Below the pieces are notes generated by a model. That model worked only from the letters and a program-made list of their open reading frames with translations. It made no database searches and was not told where the DNA came from. This document shows, in pieces, positions 9,861 to 24,019 of a stretch of DNA of 64,000 bases. The position numbers and the translations under genes were made by a program. The stretch is from Cordia subcordata (Eukaryota > Streptophyta > Magnoliopsida > Boraginales > Cordiaceae), in assembly GCA_028554755.1 (NCBI GenBank), contig JAPTOF010000007.1, positions 14,307,001-14,371,000 of the forward strand, given 5' to 3'. Numbering within the stretch: the first letter of the stretch is position 1; every line of letters begins with the position of its first letter.

Positions 9861-12605
9861 ACAGATTAAAAGCATTCAATTCTAGAGAATCAACTGTCTT
9901 TCAAAAGATTTGAAATGCCTATATATAGATCACCAAGAATAGTTTGTCGGCTTGGCTGCTTCCTTTCCCCCTCCCCCCCTTGGAAGCAAGACCACCAGTG
10001 GAAATTTTGAAAGCTTTGGTTTGTTTCTTTTTCACCGACAAGGAATAGTTTATGGTCCTTTTTGACCAAGACTCTTCATCAAGTTAGTGACTTGAAGTCA
10101 CAAAGAACGTTTTCGTCATCATGTCCATGTGTTCGAAATTTGAAGAATGTCTTCGGATCTTTAAAATACGAAGAATTTGTTCGCATGGTCAAAACACAAA
10201 GTATAAGTTCGTGGGTTCAACCCACGATTTAAACGTGTCAAGACGTCCAAATCAGCCTACTACGACTAAATGGCTGTTGGCATGGAACAAGAACTCTGGA
10301 TCTTCAACATACGAAATTGCAAGTTGGCTATTTTACTCGTCATTTTCAAAACTTTGTCATTTTAGTTAAAAGTTTTTAAAATATAGCTATTTTACTCATT
10401 AACTAAGATATTTGGTTCTTGTCCCTTAGTTGGGAATTAGACCAGTGATCTAACCTCATCGCCCACTCCAAAAGTGGAAAATTTGGAATTACACTTGATG
10501 ATGAGGTTTACGAGTTGTTTGCATCGACTTTTTTAAGAAGTATTTTTTTATACAACTTTTTTTAAAAAAAAAAAAAAACCTCTTTTAAGAAGTTTTAAGA
10601 GTTTTAGTTTTTTTTTCTTTTTAAATATATTTCTTATAATAGTTGAAGATAAAGATAGAAGAAAAAGGGTTTTCTATAATTTCTCTTCATGTTCTTTTTA
10701 AAAAATATACGAGAGGAAGAGAAATGGAGGGTCCTCTATTTTTCTTATTTCGTTTTCACTTTAAATTGACAAGAAATGGAGAAAAGAATTACAAAGGCCT
10801 TTTGCTTTTTGAAATAGGAGGGGTGTATATGTAATTCTCATTTACAATATTATTTTTTTCATCAAAAGAAGTTATTTTGTATTGATATTCTTTATTTTCT
10901 TTATGTCCTTATTTTGAGACATCCTCTTTTGAAGTTTCATTTATGATACTTTCTTCCACCTTTATTTCCTTACAAGCTAGACATATAATTGATAATTCAA
11001 GGCTGACAACCATCATCCTCCAAAACTGTTCTAAGAGAAATTTAAATACAATGTTGATCGAAAATTCTTCAATGATTACTTAAAAAATGGAAAGTATGAT
11101 AATAGAAAATTCGCATAAAACAGTAGTTGTTATTTTTGTGAAGTCGTTTGAATTATTTACGTATGCAGATTATGTCACCATCATGTGAGGTTTAAGGGAT
11201 CAACGGACATTTTGAGATTAGAGAGAATATTTTGAAGTTTGATCAGGTCATTATCTTTGGCCATTTCTTTTCATCAGTGATTGGACATCATTTACAATAG
11301 TATTTTCATACATAAAATGTCGTGTAGGACATATAAAGATAGGACCTTACTAAACCGCCAAAAAAACACTTGGCTAAAGATGGCGAAAATGCTTTTGAAA
11401 CAAATAAAAAGATTTTTTTATTCTTTAAACTAAATTTGTTTTGAAATTCTTTATTACACAACACGCAAGAAAAAAATAATTATTGCATCACATTCTTCAA
11501 ATAGGACATTTATAATTCAAGAATCATGGAAGAATCTTTAATGCTAAAATAATTAAAAGAAACACACACACTATTAGTCAAAAAAAAAAAAAATAGTGCA
11601 ACCGTCACTCCTTGGCTTAGATTCTACTTTTTCTTTTTTTCTTTAATCTCAGAGAATGCTCAAATTAATGCTAGGAGAAGATGAAAAATTCTATTTATAA
11701 CACAAAATTAAACATAAAATAAAGATAGTACAAATTAGAAAAATAAAATTGTAAAAAAAATTAAAAAATGAAAAATTCACCTAAGTGTGACACAAAGAGT
11801 TATAATTAATGAAATGAAATAACTACAAATTTCACAATTGGTGCTAAATATTTTTTTATTTTTTAAATTTTATAATTGATATGAACACTTAATTTAGTTT
11901 TTATTTTATTTCATATCTTTTGGTCATTGAAATTGAATCTAAAAAGTAAAATGATAATATTTAGTTTCTTCAAACATTGATTTATAGAAGAATTCCTAAG
12001 GGCTAGAAGAAAAAAAAATGATGAAATTACCTTTTACTTATCGAAAAGTAAGAATTATTTAGGGTAATGTTAATGTGAAGAATGTGTTATCTTTTGATTA
12101 CACATACATAAAATTATTTTATTTTGAGAATATTTTATTAATTAAAAATAATAAATTATTTTATTTTGAAAAGATTTTATTGATTTCTTGAAAATAAAAA
12201 ATTATAATAACAGCCATAGAATTAAGAAGTAACCAGTTACCCAAGCATTAAGCAAAATATGAAGCACATGAAAAAAAAATTTTTTATGGGATGCCACGCA
12301 ATCATTATAATGAATAGAGACATTTGAATAATGCTATAGGTGTAACATATTTTTAATTTGATATTTTTGTGATTTAGGTAATCAAATAGTTAAATATCAA
12401 TTAGTTTTATTAAGAAAAATTATCAGTTTATTGAAAGTATATTTTTCAATTTAAATATTTATAAAATATATAAATCAAAAGGTTATAGATTATTATTTAG
12501 ACATGCATTTGTATTGATACTTAGTTGGCTAAGCTTAGTCTAAAATTGAAATCAAGGGCTGGTTTACTTAAGTTTATTTAGGTCGAGTTAGATCTAGTAT
12601 TATCA
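9861..12605. other. intergenic, no gene seen
   Basis: AT-rich sequence with short homopolymer runs (for example 10556-10580 and 11579-11593). The small ORFs at 10121-10369 and 10643-10834 show no recognisable domain and no splice context. I see no element termini here. Confidence 0.6.
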
Positions 12606-12748
12606 TTATGTGATAAAATAATTTTTTTTCCTCTGATCACCCCCAAATCCAATCTCCTGTCTCATAGAGAATTGAGTCTAGGACCTCACTCTTTGGAAAG
12701 TAGCTTTAACTGTTTGAGCTATTTTATCATCCTTATGTGATAAAATAA
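12606..12748 (-). mobile_element. short SINE with 16-bp target duplication
   Basis: The 16-base word TTATGTGATAAAATAA occurs at 12606-12621 and again at 12733-12748. Between them, read on the minus strand, is a body of about 111 bp that starts with an A-box-like TAGCTCAAACAGTTAAAGC, has a B-box-like GGTCCTAGACTCAATTC, and ends in an A tract (T tract at 12622-12629 on +) directly against one duplication. This is the structure of a tRNA-derived SINE. Confidence 0.75.
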
Positions 12749-13549
12749 CTTAGTGTTATTATAAGTTACAATATTATAACTTAGATAAGAAAGAATATAT
12801 CTTACTAAATTATGTATGAAATGAAAGTAGATTTTTTTATAGATATAAAAAAATTACTTTGTCGTAATGTATTACAACTATTATTACTATCGTTTTTTGG
12901 CATAAGTTAATATAAATTATTTTATTTATTATCATTACATGATGTAGTAACTTACTAGACTATTATTGTGATTTATAACTTAGACGAGAATGAACAAATT
13001 TTAATAAAAGAAATATGAAACGAAAGTAGGTTTTTTGGCATAAATTAATAAAAATTACTTTATTTTAATTTAATATGCAATTATTATCATGATCTATCAT
13101 AACTTTGTGGGCTATTATAAATACTAAAATTCCAACATATCGCACTAATTAGAATAAACTATGATAAAAATCAAAAGTTTCATATTTTTTACTTACCCCT
13201 ATTAATTTTCTAAATATTTTCATTTCTTTCGAGTCATAGTAATATTATTTGTTTACAAATAAAGGTTTAATTAGTAACTACATGTATTATATGTATAATT
13301 AAATTGAAGATCTCTTTCAAAATTTGGCAAACATGAGTCCCTTCTTTACTTATAAATCATAAATACCAAGAATTTGATATCCATGATAATAATTAGAAGT
13401 TTCACATTTTTTTTCCTTACCTCTATCAATGTTTTATGTTTTCTTTTTTGTCATTATTTAGTTGAACATTATATTTTAATAATTAATCATATCACTTTTA
13501 CAAACAATTAAATATTTTTTCTCTAGATATATGGAATTGGAGAACATTA

Positions 13550-13591
<42 letters not shown>

Positions 13592-14672
13592 TGTAAACAA
13601 AAAATTATAGCAATTGTATTCTACCAAATATTATCTTTAATTAAAGATGACATTTTTCATCTTTGAATGTATAAAATTGAAAAAAATAACCTACACATAT
13701 TGATAATTAGTGATAATAAATTTTTTTGGGTAATATTAGATAGTATAACTCTAATTAAAACAAATAACCCTAAGTTTCATAAAAGTTAACTTTATGTACT
13801 AATTATTGCTAATATTAGCTAATATGTTTCAATTTTTTATTTAAATAAAATAAAAATTTATATGATAATTAGAGTTAAAAAATAATGATTATAAGCTTTA
13901 AAGTTTATTATACAAGATATATACCTAATGTATGTTTAATTTCACTGTTAAAAAGATCTTGTCACCTTTACAAGTAGAAAATAAAACAGCAATATCACCT
14001 CTAAATTTTGAGATGACATGTGCCATCTTTACTTCTCTTTCTTTTTTTCTCTTTTAAATGAAAAAAAAACTTTTTGTACTCTGATTTTTTTATTTAAATT
14101 TTTATTTTATAATTTAATGTTTTTACTACATTATAGTTTTCTTATCATACATCTTCTTTTTTGAAGAAGTATGGATTATAATCTCATTTTCAATTTTATA
14201 AAGTGAATATTACATTTTTCAATTTTTTGACTTTTCTCTCTTGAATCATAATGATATCGTTTGATTAAAAAATAAAATTTAATAATTGACCATATAAATT
14301 ATACATATAGCTAAATTCACGACAATTTTTTCCCTTAATTTTACAAAAAGGAATCTTCTATAGTTATAGATCATGAACAAAGATTTTTATATGATTAACT
14401 AGTTAAAGAAAAACTTGCTCATTCTTTTTACATGCCACTATCAAATTTTTATTTTTCTTCCTTTCTCTAGATTTATTATAATGTTATTGGGAGAAAAATT
14501 GAAATTAATAATTTACCATGTAAATTTAATAATACCGTTAGTGTGTATGTAAACACATCTATTATTTTTTTCTTTGTTGAGCATGAACACTCACTTGCAT
14601 ATCCACATAACTTCTAATCGGATTTAATTTCCAATGATAACACTATTGTAACAATTATTTGAATTATATTTT
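12749..14672. other. AT-rich intergenic region, no gene seen
   Basis: Very AT-rich. Diverged internal similarity exists between about 12820-12960 and 13015-13100 (both contain a TTTTTTGGCATAA-type word and ATTAC(T)TT stretches). No ORF with recognisable content. Confidence 0.5.
13548..13591. repeat. compound (TA)n(TG)n microsatellite
   Basis: Alternating TA units run directly into alternating TG units over about 44 bases. Confidence 0.9.
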
Positions 14673-14697
14673 GTGCATGAATTTGACTTTAAAATAA

Positions 14698-15075
14698 ATT
14701 TTTTCTCTAATCCCTATCTCTTTCTCTCTCCTCTTTTTCACACGACACACTCTCTCTCCTCTCTCCCTCTCAATCCTTCCATCTCCCTCTTTCTCTCACT
14801 CTACTCTTTTATCCCTACCTCTTTCTCTCTCGTCTTTTTCATCGCCCTCCACATAGATTCAAATTTCTCTCAACTCCCTCATCCTCCTCAACCATGGTGG
14901 TCTTCTCCACCACGACCAACAAGAAGAACTAATCCTTACGCCACCAACACTCACACACTTGCTGCCGTCAATGAATATATATGTATATGTATGCACACAC
15001 ACACATATATGTATGTATGCATGTATGTATGTATGTACACATTAAAATGTGCGCGCGTGTGTGTATACATATATA
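14698..15075. repeat. pyrimidine-rich tract and compound microsatellites
   Basis: 14698-14870 is a CT-rich, low-complexity stretch (repeated CTCTCTC and CTCCCTCT words). 14975-15075 is a series of CA, TATG/TGTA, and GTGCGCG-type short repeats. The 143-codon ORF across it is a composition artefact. The first THIC-promoter copy begins exactly at the end of this tract. Confidence 0.8.
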
Positions 15076-16070
15076 AAGTGGGTAAGATGCAAGAAAAAAA
15101 CTAATTAATCAACTAATATATTATGATTTCCAATGAATTAGATGATGAAAGAGAAAAGAAAAAGTCACAAAAATATTTAGTAAGGGTAAATATGTCAACA
15201 AATATAGTAAATTACAATTTTATTCCCATTTTGACTATTTTTGACCAAGTTTTTTTGGCCACAATTCTTCTTCCATAAAGATGTTAATCTAACTAATTTA
15301 CCACTATTACATTATTTTAATAAAGTTGGAAGAGAATTAAAGTCCGCAAATCAATTATTATCATTTATAAGAATGATTCAGAATGAGAGCAAAAGAAAGA
15401 CGAGAAGGTAACGGAAAGAAAAAAGAAGGTGTTAATAGACTTTTTTCTTTTTCTTTTTTTTTGTAATAAAAAATTCAGTTGCCAATAAAACCCAACCGAC
15501 AAATTTCAAATACAAAATGCATGGCTTCTGTGTCGCGCACCAAGCACGCGTTAAAAGAGATATCTAAATAATGAAGTTAGCAACAACAACGAAAAGAAAA
15601 AAAAATTATTTCAATTATCCAAGTGGGACCCATTAAAAATGGCACGTCAAGTTCTCACATTTTTTGGATGCCTATTCAAGTGATGGCCTCGATAGATCTC
15701 AGCTGCTGCTAACGTGACCTTAGACACTTTCTCTTTCGGTGGCATCGTTGAGACAAGAGAACAACAACAAAAAGAACAAAAGAATTCTTTCAAAGGTACT
15801 TTTTCTCCCCTCATCTTATCTCTCCCTAGAAATTTTTCGTTCCAACACCGTTTAGCTTCTTGCAATTGTGTTACGTGTAGTTTTGTATCACTTTATGTTG
15901 GTATTGCAATGACAGATTTAGAAATTTTATTTTTCGGGCTATTCTTATATTATTAATCTTTTCAAGAATGAGACGGAGGTACACTCATTAGTTAATGATG
16001 ACGTCATTTTTTGTGCATGTTAAGGATCGGTTTGGATTGATTTTTTTTAATAATAAAAAACTATTTTATC
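15068..16070 (+). repeat. THIC upstream repeat, copy A (promoter and 5' UTR exon-like)
   Basis: Begins at ATATAAAGTGGGTAAGATGC next to the microsatellite and ends in GGTTTGGATTGA plus a T tract. Compared with copies B (16916 on) and C (18455 on) it shares the same ordered blocks: AAGATGTTAATCTAACTAA, the GCACCAAGCACGCG box, CCAAGTGGGACCC, a CTGCTAACGTGACCTTAGAC block, an AACAACAA-rich leader, and AAAG|GTACTT at 15795/15796, equivalent to the splice donor of THIC exon 1 in copy C. Copies B and C extend further on their left side than A. Confidence 0.8.
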
Positions 16071-16679
16071 ATTATAATAGAGAATTAGTTGTTCCAATGT
16101 TTGAAAAGTTTCCTATTTTATCATTACAATCAATTTATAACCTATATGTATGGTCTGAATAACATTGAATCGGGGTCAACATGTTTTCTCCACCTTTTCA
16201 GTCTCCAATGTCCATTTCTATACGGCTTAAGAGGTACGTGCTATATTATCCTTCTCTATTATTTTAACTTCAATTCATTCGGAATAATGTTCAGTTCTAT
16301 GATGATGTTGGAATTTTAGATATTTATCTTAATTCATTTATATTGAGAGAGGTGTTTGGAATAAGTTTTATGGCAAGGCTGAGATTAACAATGACAACAC
16401 AAGCAGTTGTGCTTTATTAAATCATACAACCATGCAGGTTTTTAAGTTTTAAACCAATAAGAATTTTAGTTATTTTTTCCCCTCTTTCTTAGATCCCTCT
16501 ATTATATTGATGTTATTTAATATATATGGAAAAATTAGCAAACTTTACAAAATGTCATTTTTTTTTAACCTTTAAGGAGATAGCTAACTACCAAAAACCT
16601 AATTTCTATAGATTTTTAAAAGATTAGAAGAAGCTTAAACATTAATGTGCTATGACCATTCTAAAATCTATAGAATTTC
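16071..16679. other. spacer between upstream repeats A and B
   Basis: About 600 bases with no counterpart that I recognise in the B-C spacer. The ORF at 16089-16319 has no recognisable domain. Confidence 0.5.
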
Positions 16680-17863
16680 TTTTTTGAAAAATGTGTATAA
16701 AAATTTCAAGCAAATAATGGGTATTTGAGTTTAATTTATTTAAAAATTCTGTTATAATTGTCTTAGTAATGATAAAAGTAACAAGGAATACTGTGTAAAT
16801 TGCACGGTATTTGTTCATTACGGTTATGGTAACTAAAGTAATTTACAAATATCGTTTTTTCTTTAAAGCTTTTCATACAGTCATATGATGATTACTAGAG
16901 AAGTTTTTAACCTTGTATATATATAAAGTGGGTAAGATGCAAGACAAAAACTAATTAATCAACTGATATATTATGATTTCCAATGAATTAGTTAATAATG
17001 AAAGAGAAAAGAAAAAGTCACAAAAATGTTTCAGTAAGCATAAATATGTCAATAAGTATAGTAAATTACAATTTTTGTCCCTATTTTAGTTATTTTTTGC
17101 CACAATTCTTTTCCATAAAGATGTTAATCTAACTAATTTTTACCATTATTACATTATTTTAATAAAGTTGGAAGACAATTATAAAGTTGGAACACAATTA
17201 AAGTCCACAAATCAATTATTATCATTCATAAGAATGATTGAGAATGAAAACAAAAGAAAAACGAGATGGTAACGAAAAGAAAAAAGGTGTTAACAGACTT
17301 TCTTCCTTTTTTTTAATGCAGGGCTTATGTGTTGCGCACCAAGCACGCGTTAAAGAGATCTCGGAAGAACAAGTGAGTTGGCGACAACAACGAAAAGAAA
17401 AAAAAAAATTTATTTCCAGTGTCCAAGTGCGACCCAATAGAAATGGCTCTCACTTTTTGGACGCCTCTTTATGTTGGAAGAGAGTGCCCTGTATAAACCT
17501 CAAAAGCTGCTAGCCTGACTAATTTTTCTGTGGCTTCGTTGTGATAAGAGAACAACAAAAAGAAAAAAAAATTTCTTTGAAAGGTTCTTGTTCTCTCCTC
17601 ATCGTATCTCTTCCTAGATATTTTTCTTTCCAACACTTTTTAGCTTATTGCAATTGCGTTACATGTAGTTTTGTATCACTGTATGTTGGTATTGTAGTGA
17701 CAGATTTAAAAATTTAATTTTTTCGGCCTATTCTTATATTAATAATCTCTTAAGGATGAGACGGAGGTGTACTCATTGTTTAATGATTACGTAATTTTTT
17801 GCGCATGTTAAGGATATGTGTGGATTGATTTTTTTAATAATGAAAAATATTTTTTTTGTTGGA
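16680..17863 (+). repeat. THIC upstream repeat, copy B
   Basis: The left end (16680-16915) matches the left end of copy C at 18209-18454 (TTTTGAAAAATGT, TTCTGTTATAATTGTCTTAG, GGTTATGGTAACTAAAG). It then follows the common block order to AAAG|GTTCTT at 17583/17584 and ends at the same GGATTGA-plus-T-tract border. Offset to copy C is about 1.53-1.54 kb. A short TATA-like GTATAAACC lies at about 17490, ahead of the exon-1-like leader. Confidence 0.82.
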
Positions 17864-18177
17864 GTTCGTGCCAATTCACGGGTTTACATTCTGGGGGCCG
17901 CTGGTGTCGTAAGTGTCAAAATGGGTTCATCCGCAGATAGGTGGATACGTGGAAATGGAGCTCCAAGAACAGCACCAGATTCTTGGTGGACAACTTCCCT
18001 GAAAGGCAAGATTTTAGACCATTAAACATCTTGAAATTATTGTTCTGCCAATTTTGTGTTTGTGAACATGCTACTACTTTAAACAAGGCGTGTAGATTAG
18101 GCATATATTTTTGCGGGCACAATAAAGGAAGATGAAACCACCTCAGCACACAGAAATATAGAAATTATGGAACATTA
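17864..18177 (-). pseudogene. inverted partial copy of THIC (intron plus exon 3)
   Basis: The reverse complement of 17864-18177 matches THIC 21163-21479 along its whole length by eye: the intron between coding exons 1 and 2, its 3' splice site, all of coding exon 2 (exon 3 of the gene), and a few bases past its donor. Differences are scattered substitutions and small indels, and the reading frame of the exon part is disturbed (for example near the CAGCAGCGG region). It is therefore a DNA-level duplication that kept an intron, not a retrocopy. It sits antisense to THIC between promoter copies B and C, about 3 kb upstream of its parent. Confidence 0.93.
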
Positions 18178-18208
18178 ATTCTCATCTTTAACAGATTTCT
18201 TCATATTC

Positions 18209-19390
18209 TCTTTTTTGAAAAATGTATATAAAAATTTTAAGAAAATGGTATTTGATTTTAATTTATTTAAAAATTCTGTTATAATTGTCTTAGTAGTGAT
18301 AAAAGTAACAATGAATACTATGTAAATTGCACAGTATTTGTTCATTATGGTTATGGTAACTAAAGTAATTTACAAATATCCACTGGGGTTTTTTTCTTTA
18401 ATGCTTTTCATACGGTCATATCATGATTATTAGAGAAGTTTTTAACCTTGTATATATATAAAGTGGGTAAGATGCAAGACAAAAACTAATTAATTAACTG
18501 ATATATTATGATTTTCAATGAATTAGTTAATGATGAAAGAGAAAAGAATAAGTCACAAAAATGTTCAGTATGAGTAAATACGTCAACAAATATAGTAAAT
18601 TATAATTTTGTCCCCATTTTGGCCACAATTCTTTTTCCATAAGGATGTTAATATAACTAATTTACCACTGTTACATTATTTTAATAAAGTTGGAAGAGAA
18701 TTGAAATCCACAAATCAAATATTATCATTTATAAGAATGATTGAGAATGAAAAAACAGTAAGATGAGATGAAAATGACAAGAAAAAAAAGGTGTTAACGG
18801 ACTTTTTTTCTTTTTTTTATAATAAAAAAATTTAATTGACGAAATCCGACGAGCGGGCTCTACGTAAAACCCAACCACCCAACCACCCACCAACAAATTT
18901 CAAATGAATAACACGGGTTTTCTGCGTTGTGCAGGCACGTGCTACAGAGATCTCGGGAAGCAAAAGCAGAAACGAATTCGTTCAAATATCCATGTGGGAC
19001 CAATAAAAAAGGGCACGTAAGGTTTGAACGCCTATACAAATCTCAACAGCTGCTAAGGTGACCTTAGACACTTCTCTCTCGGTGGTATCGTTGAGATAAG
19101 AAAACAACAAAAGAATTCTTTGAAAGGTTCTTGTTCTCTCCTCAACTTATCTCTTCCTAGAAAATTTTTCTTTCCAGCACTTTTTAGCTTCTTGCAATTG
19201 CGTTACATGTAATTTTGTATCACTTTATGTTGAAATTGTAATGGCAGATTCAGAAATTTTATTTTTAGAGGTATTCTTATATTAATAATCTTTTTTAAGG
19301 ATGAGACGGAGGTGCACTCATTAGTTAATGATTACACCATTTTTCGTGCGTGTTTAGGATCTGTTTGCATTGATTTTTTTTTTTTAATAA
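18209..19390 (+). repeat. THIC upstream repeat, copy C (gene-proximal)
   Basis: Same block order as copies A and B. This copy is directly upstream of the THIC coding exons, so it is the most likely working promoter. It ends at a GGATCTGTTTGCATTGA border followed by a T tract. A possible MITE may occupy 19360-19551, with a far end reading AAACGCGCCC. Confidence 0.82.
18900..19126 (+). promoter_or_regulatory. THIC: THIC proximal promoter and 5' UTR exon 1
   Basis: Includes a GGCACGTAAGG G-box-like core (about 19011), a possible TATA at CCTATACAAATC (about 19030), a GACCTTAGACACTTCTCTC leader, and a splice donor AAAG|GTTCTTG at 19126/19127. The intron would run to the acceptor TTGTGTAG at 20808, three bases before the ATG. 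The transcription start is inferred; it could lie in any of the three repeat copies. Confidence 0.55.
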
Positions 19391-20808
19391 AATCACGTCC
19401 TTTTTGTAACAAATATTTGAATTAGATTCAAAAGAATTTGAGTTTTTTTAATATATAAATAAGAATTTTTAGCTTGTCAAAATAGTTTTTTTTTTTTTTT
19501 CAAAAATTTTATAGAAAAGCGCTTTTAAAAATGTCTATTCAAACGCGCCCAATGTCTTTTGAGTTTGTTCCTTTTTGTAAGCTCTTATTCGCATGGACGA
19601 AGCAAATATTTGGGTTGGTTTGGATTGATGGAAAAAGAAAACTTTTTTTTTTTTTAAATTTATAAATGACCCTTGATTAGTTAGATTTCCTTAATAAAAT
19701 TTCTAGATCTGTAACTGCTCGTTTGGTTTAAGATGCTTTCTGGTTTTGTTATATGATGGCAAATGTTTGAACTTTGATGTCCAACATTCTCGCTGTTACT
19801 GAGCTCATGTGTTGTTTTATGGGCATGATGAAAAATTCCAACTCATGTGATTGTGCTCTTTATATAATTGAAGTTGAACTTAAATTTCGGGATGGAATAT
19901 AAAAGTAGCATTTGATGATATTATTTAGATCTATTAGGTGGTGCCGATTATATGAATATCGCTCGTTCTTGTAAAGAGTAAACTAATTTCGTGCGCGAAA
20001 ATGAATATATAAACTCTAATTTTCTTTTCCTTTGCTTCTCTTGCAATTGTCTATCTAATACATTAGTCAGATTTATTGAAAAGTATGTGCACTATAAAAG
20101 TTAATAATATGAACAAAGATTGCACAAATCTTCTAAACCTTTAGTTACTAGTACTCTAAATTTTAATGAGAATTTGTTTAGGGCTCGTTTGGATTGGTTT
20201 TTTTTTTAAAGCGTTTTTTTAACGACTTTTGGAAAATAGTTTTTTTTTAGAAGCTGAAAATTTTACTTTTAAAAAAAGCTGTATTTGAGTTTTTTTTCAG
20301 AGTTTTAGCTTGTTTGGAAGATAAATCAAATAGATATTGCAAATCTAGTATAACTTTTTCTGGAAAAAAAGTGTTTTTTCTTAGAAAAAAGTCAATCCAA
20401 ACAGGCCCTTAGTTCATTTCATCTGTTGATGTTAGCACTTCCTCTATTTTGAAACTTGATCTTGCTTGTGCTCAAGTTCAAGTATGAGCTCAAAGGTTTG
20501 ATTGCTTGTTTGAGCTTGCTAGTGTTATTTAAAGTATTGAATAATTCTCAAGCTCAAACTATAGCCGAAGCTCAGCTAAACAGCTTCATCCATTGTCATT
20601 TTTCCCTTTAGCTGAAAAAAAAGGGGAATGAAAATTTGAACTTGTAACCTTTAGTTTATCAGGTGGCTTAATGGCTATTGAGTCATTCAAGAAGGAACTA
20701 CGATTTGCATGATGTTGGGAAACAGGATTTCAGTGGCCCCTGTGGCCCTATATTATATGGAGTAATTCCATCGTGTTCATTTATTTGGAGTTCTTTTAAC
20801 TTGTGTAG
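19127..20808 (+). other. THIC 5' UTR intron (predicted), non-coding
   Basis: About 1.68 kb between the exon-1 donor and the acceptor AG at 20807-20808. It holds a Tourist-like MITE (20181-20408) and several T-rich stretches. It has no ORF of note. A 5' UTR intron is inferred from the donor conserved in all three promoter copies and from the acceptor just before the ATG. Confidence 0.55.
20178..20411. mobile_element. Tourist-like MITE in the THIC 5' UTR intron
   Basis: Inverted ends GGGCTCGTTTGGATTG (from 20181) and its counterpart CAATCCAAACAGGCCC (to 20408), flanked by TTA on both sides (20178-20180 and 20409-20411). Size 228 bp. TTA duplication and this terminus fit PIF/Harbinger-derived MITEs. 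Confidence 0.7.

Positions 20809-24019
<3,211 letters not shown>

Noticed and set aside
14673..15104. 143-codon ORF
   Set aside because: It spans a CT-rich tract and CA/TATG microsatellites; the protein is low complexity (LSLPLNPS, TYMYVCMYVCMY).
15714..18135. ORFs inside the THIC upstream repeats as genes
   Set aside because: They are not kept in frame among the three copies, and part is the inverted THIC fragment.
20600..20700. SINE-like words in the THIC 5' UTR intron
   Set aside because: A B-box-like ACAAGTTCAAATTTTC exists on the minus strand, but no tail in the right place and no duplication.
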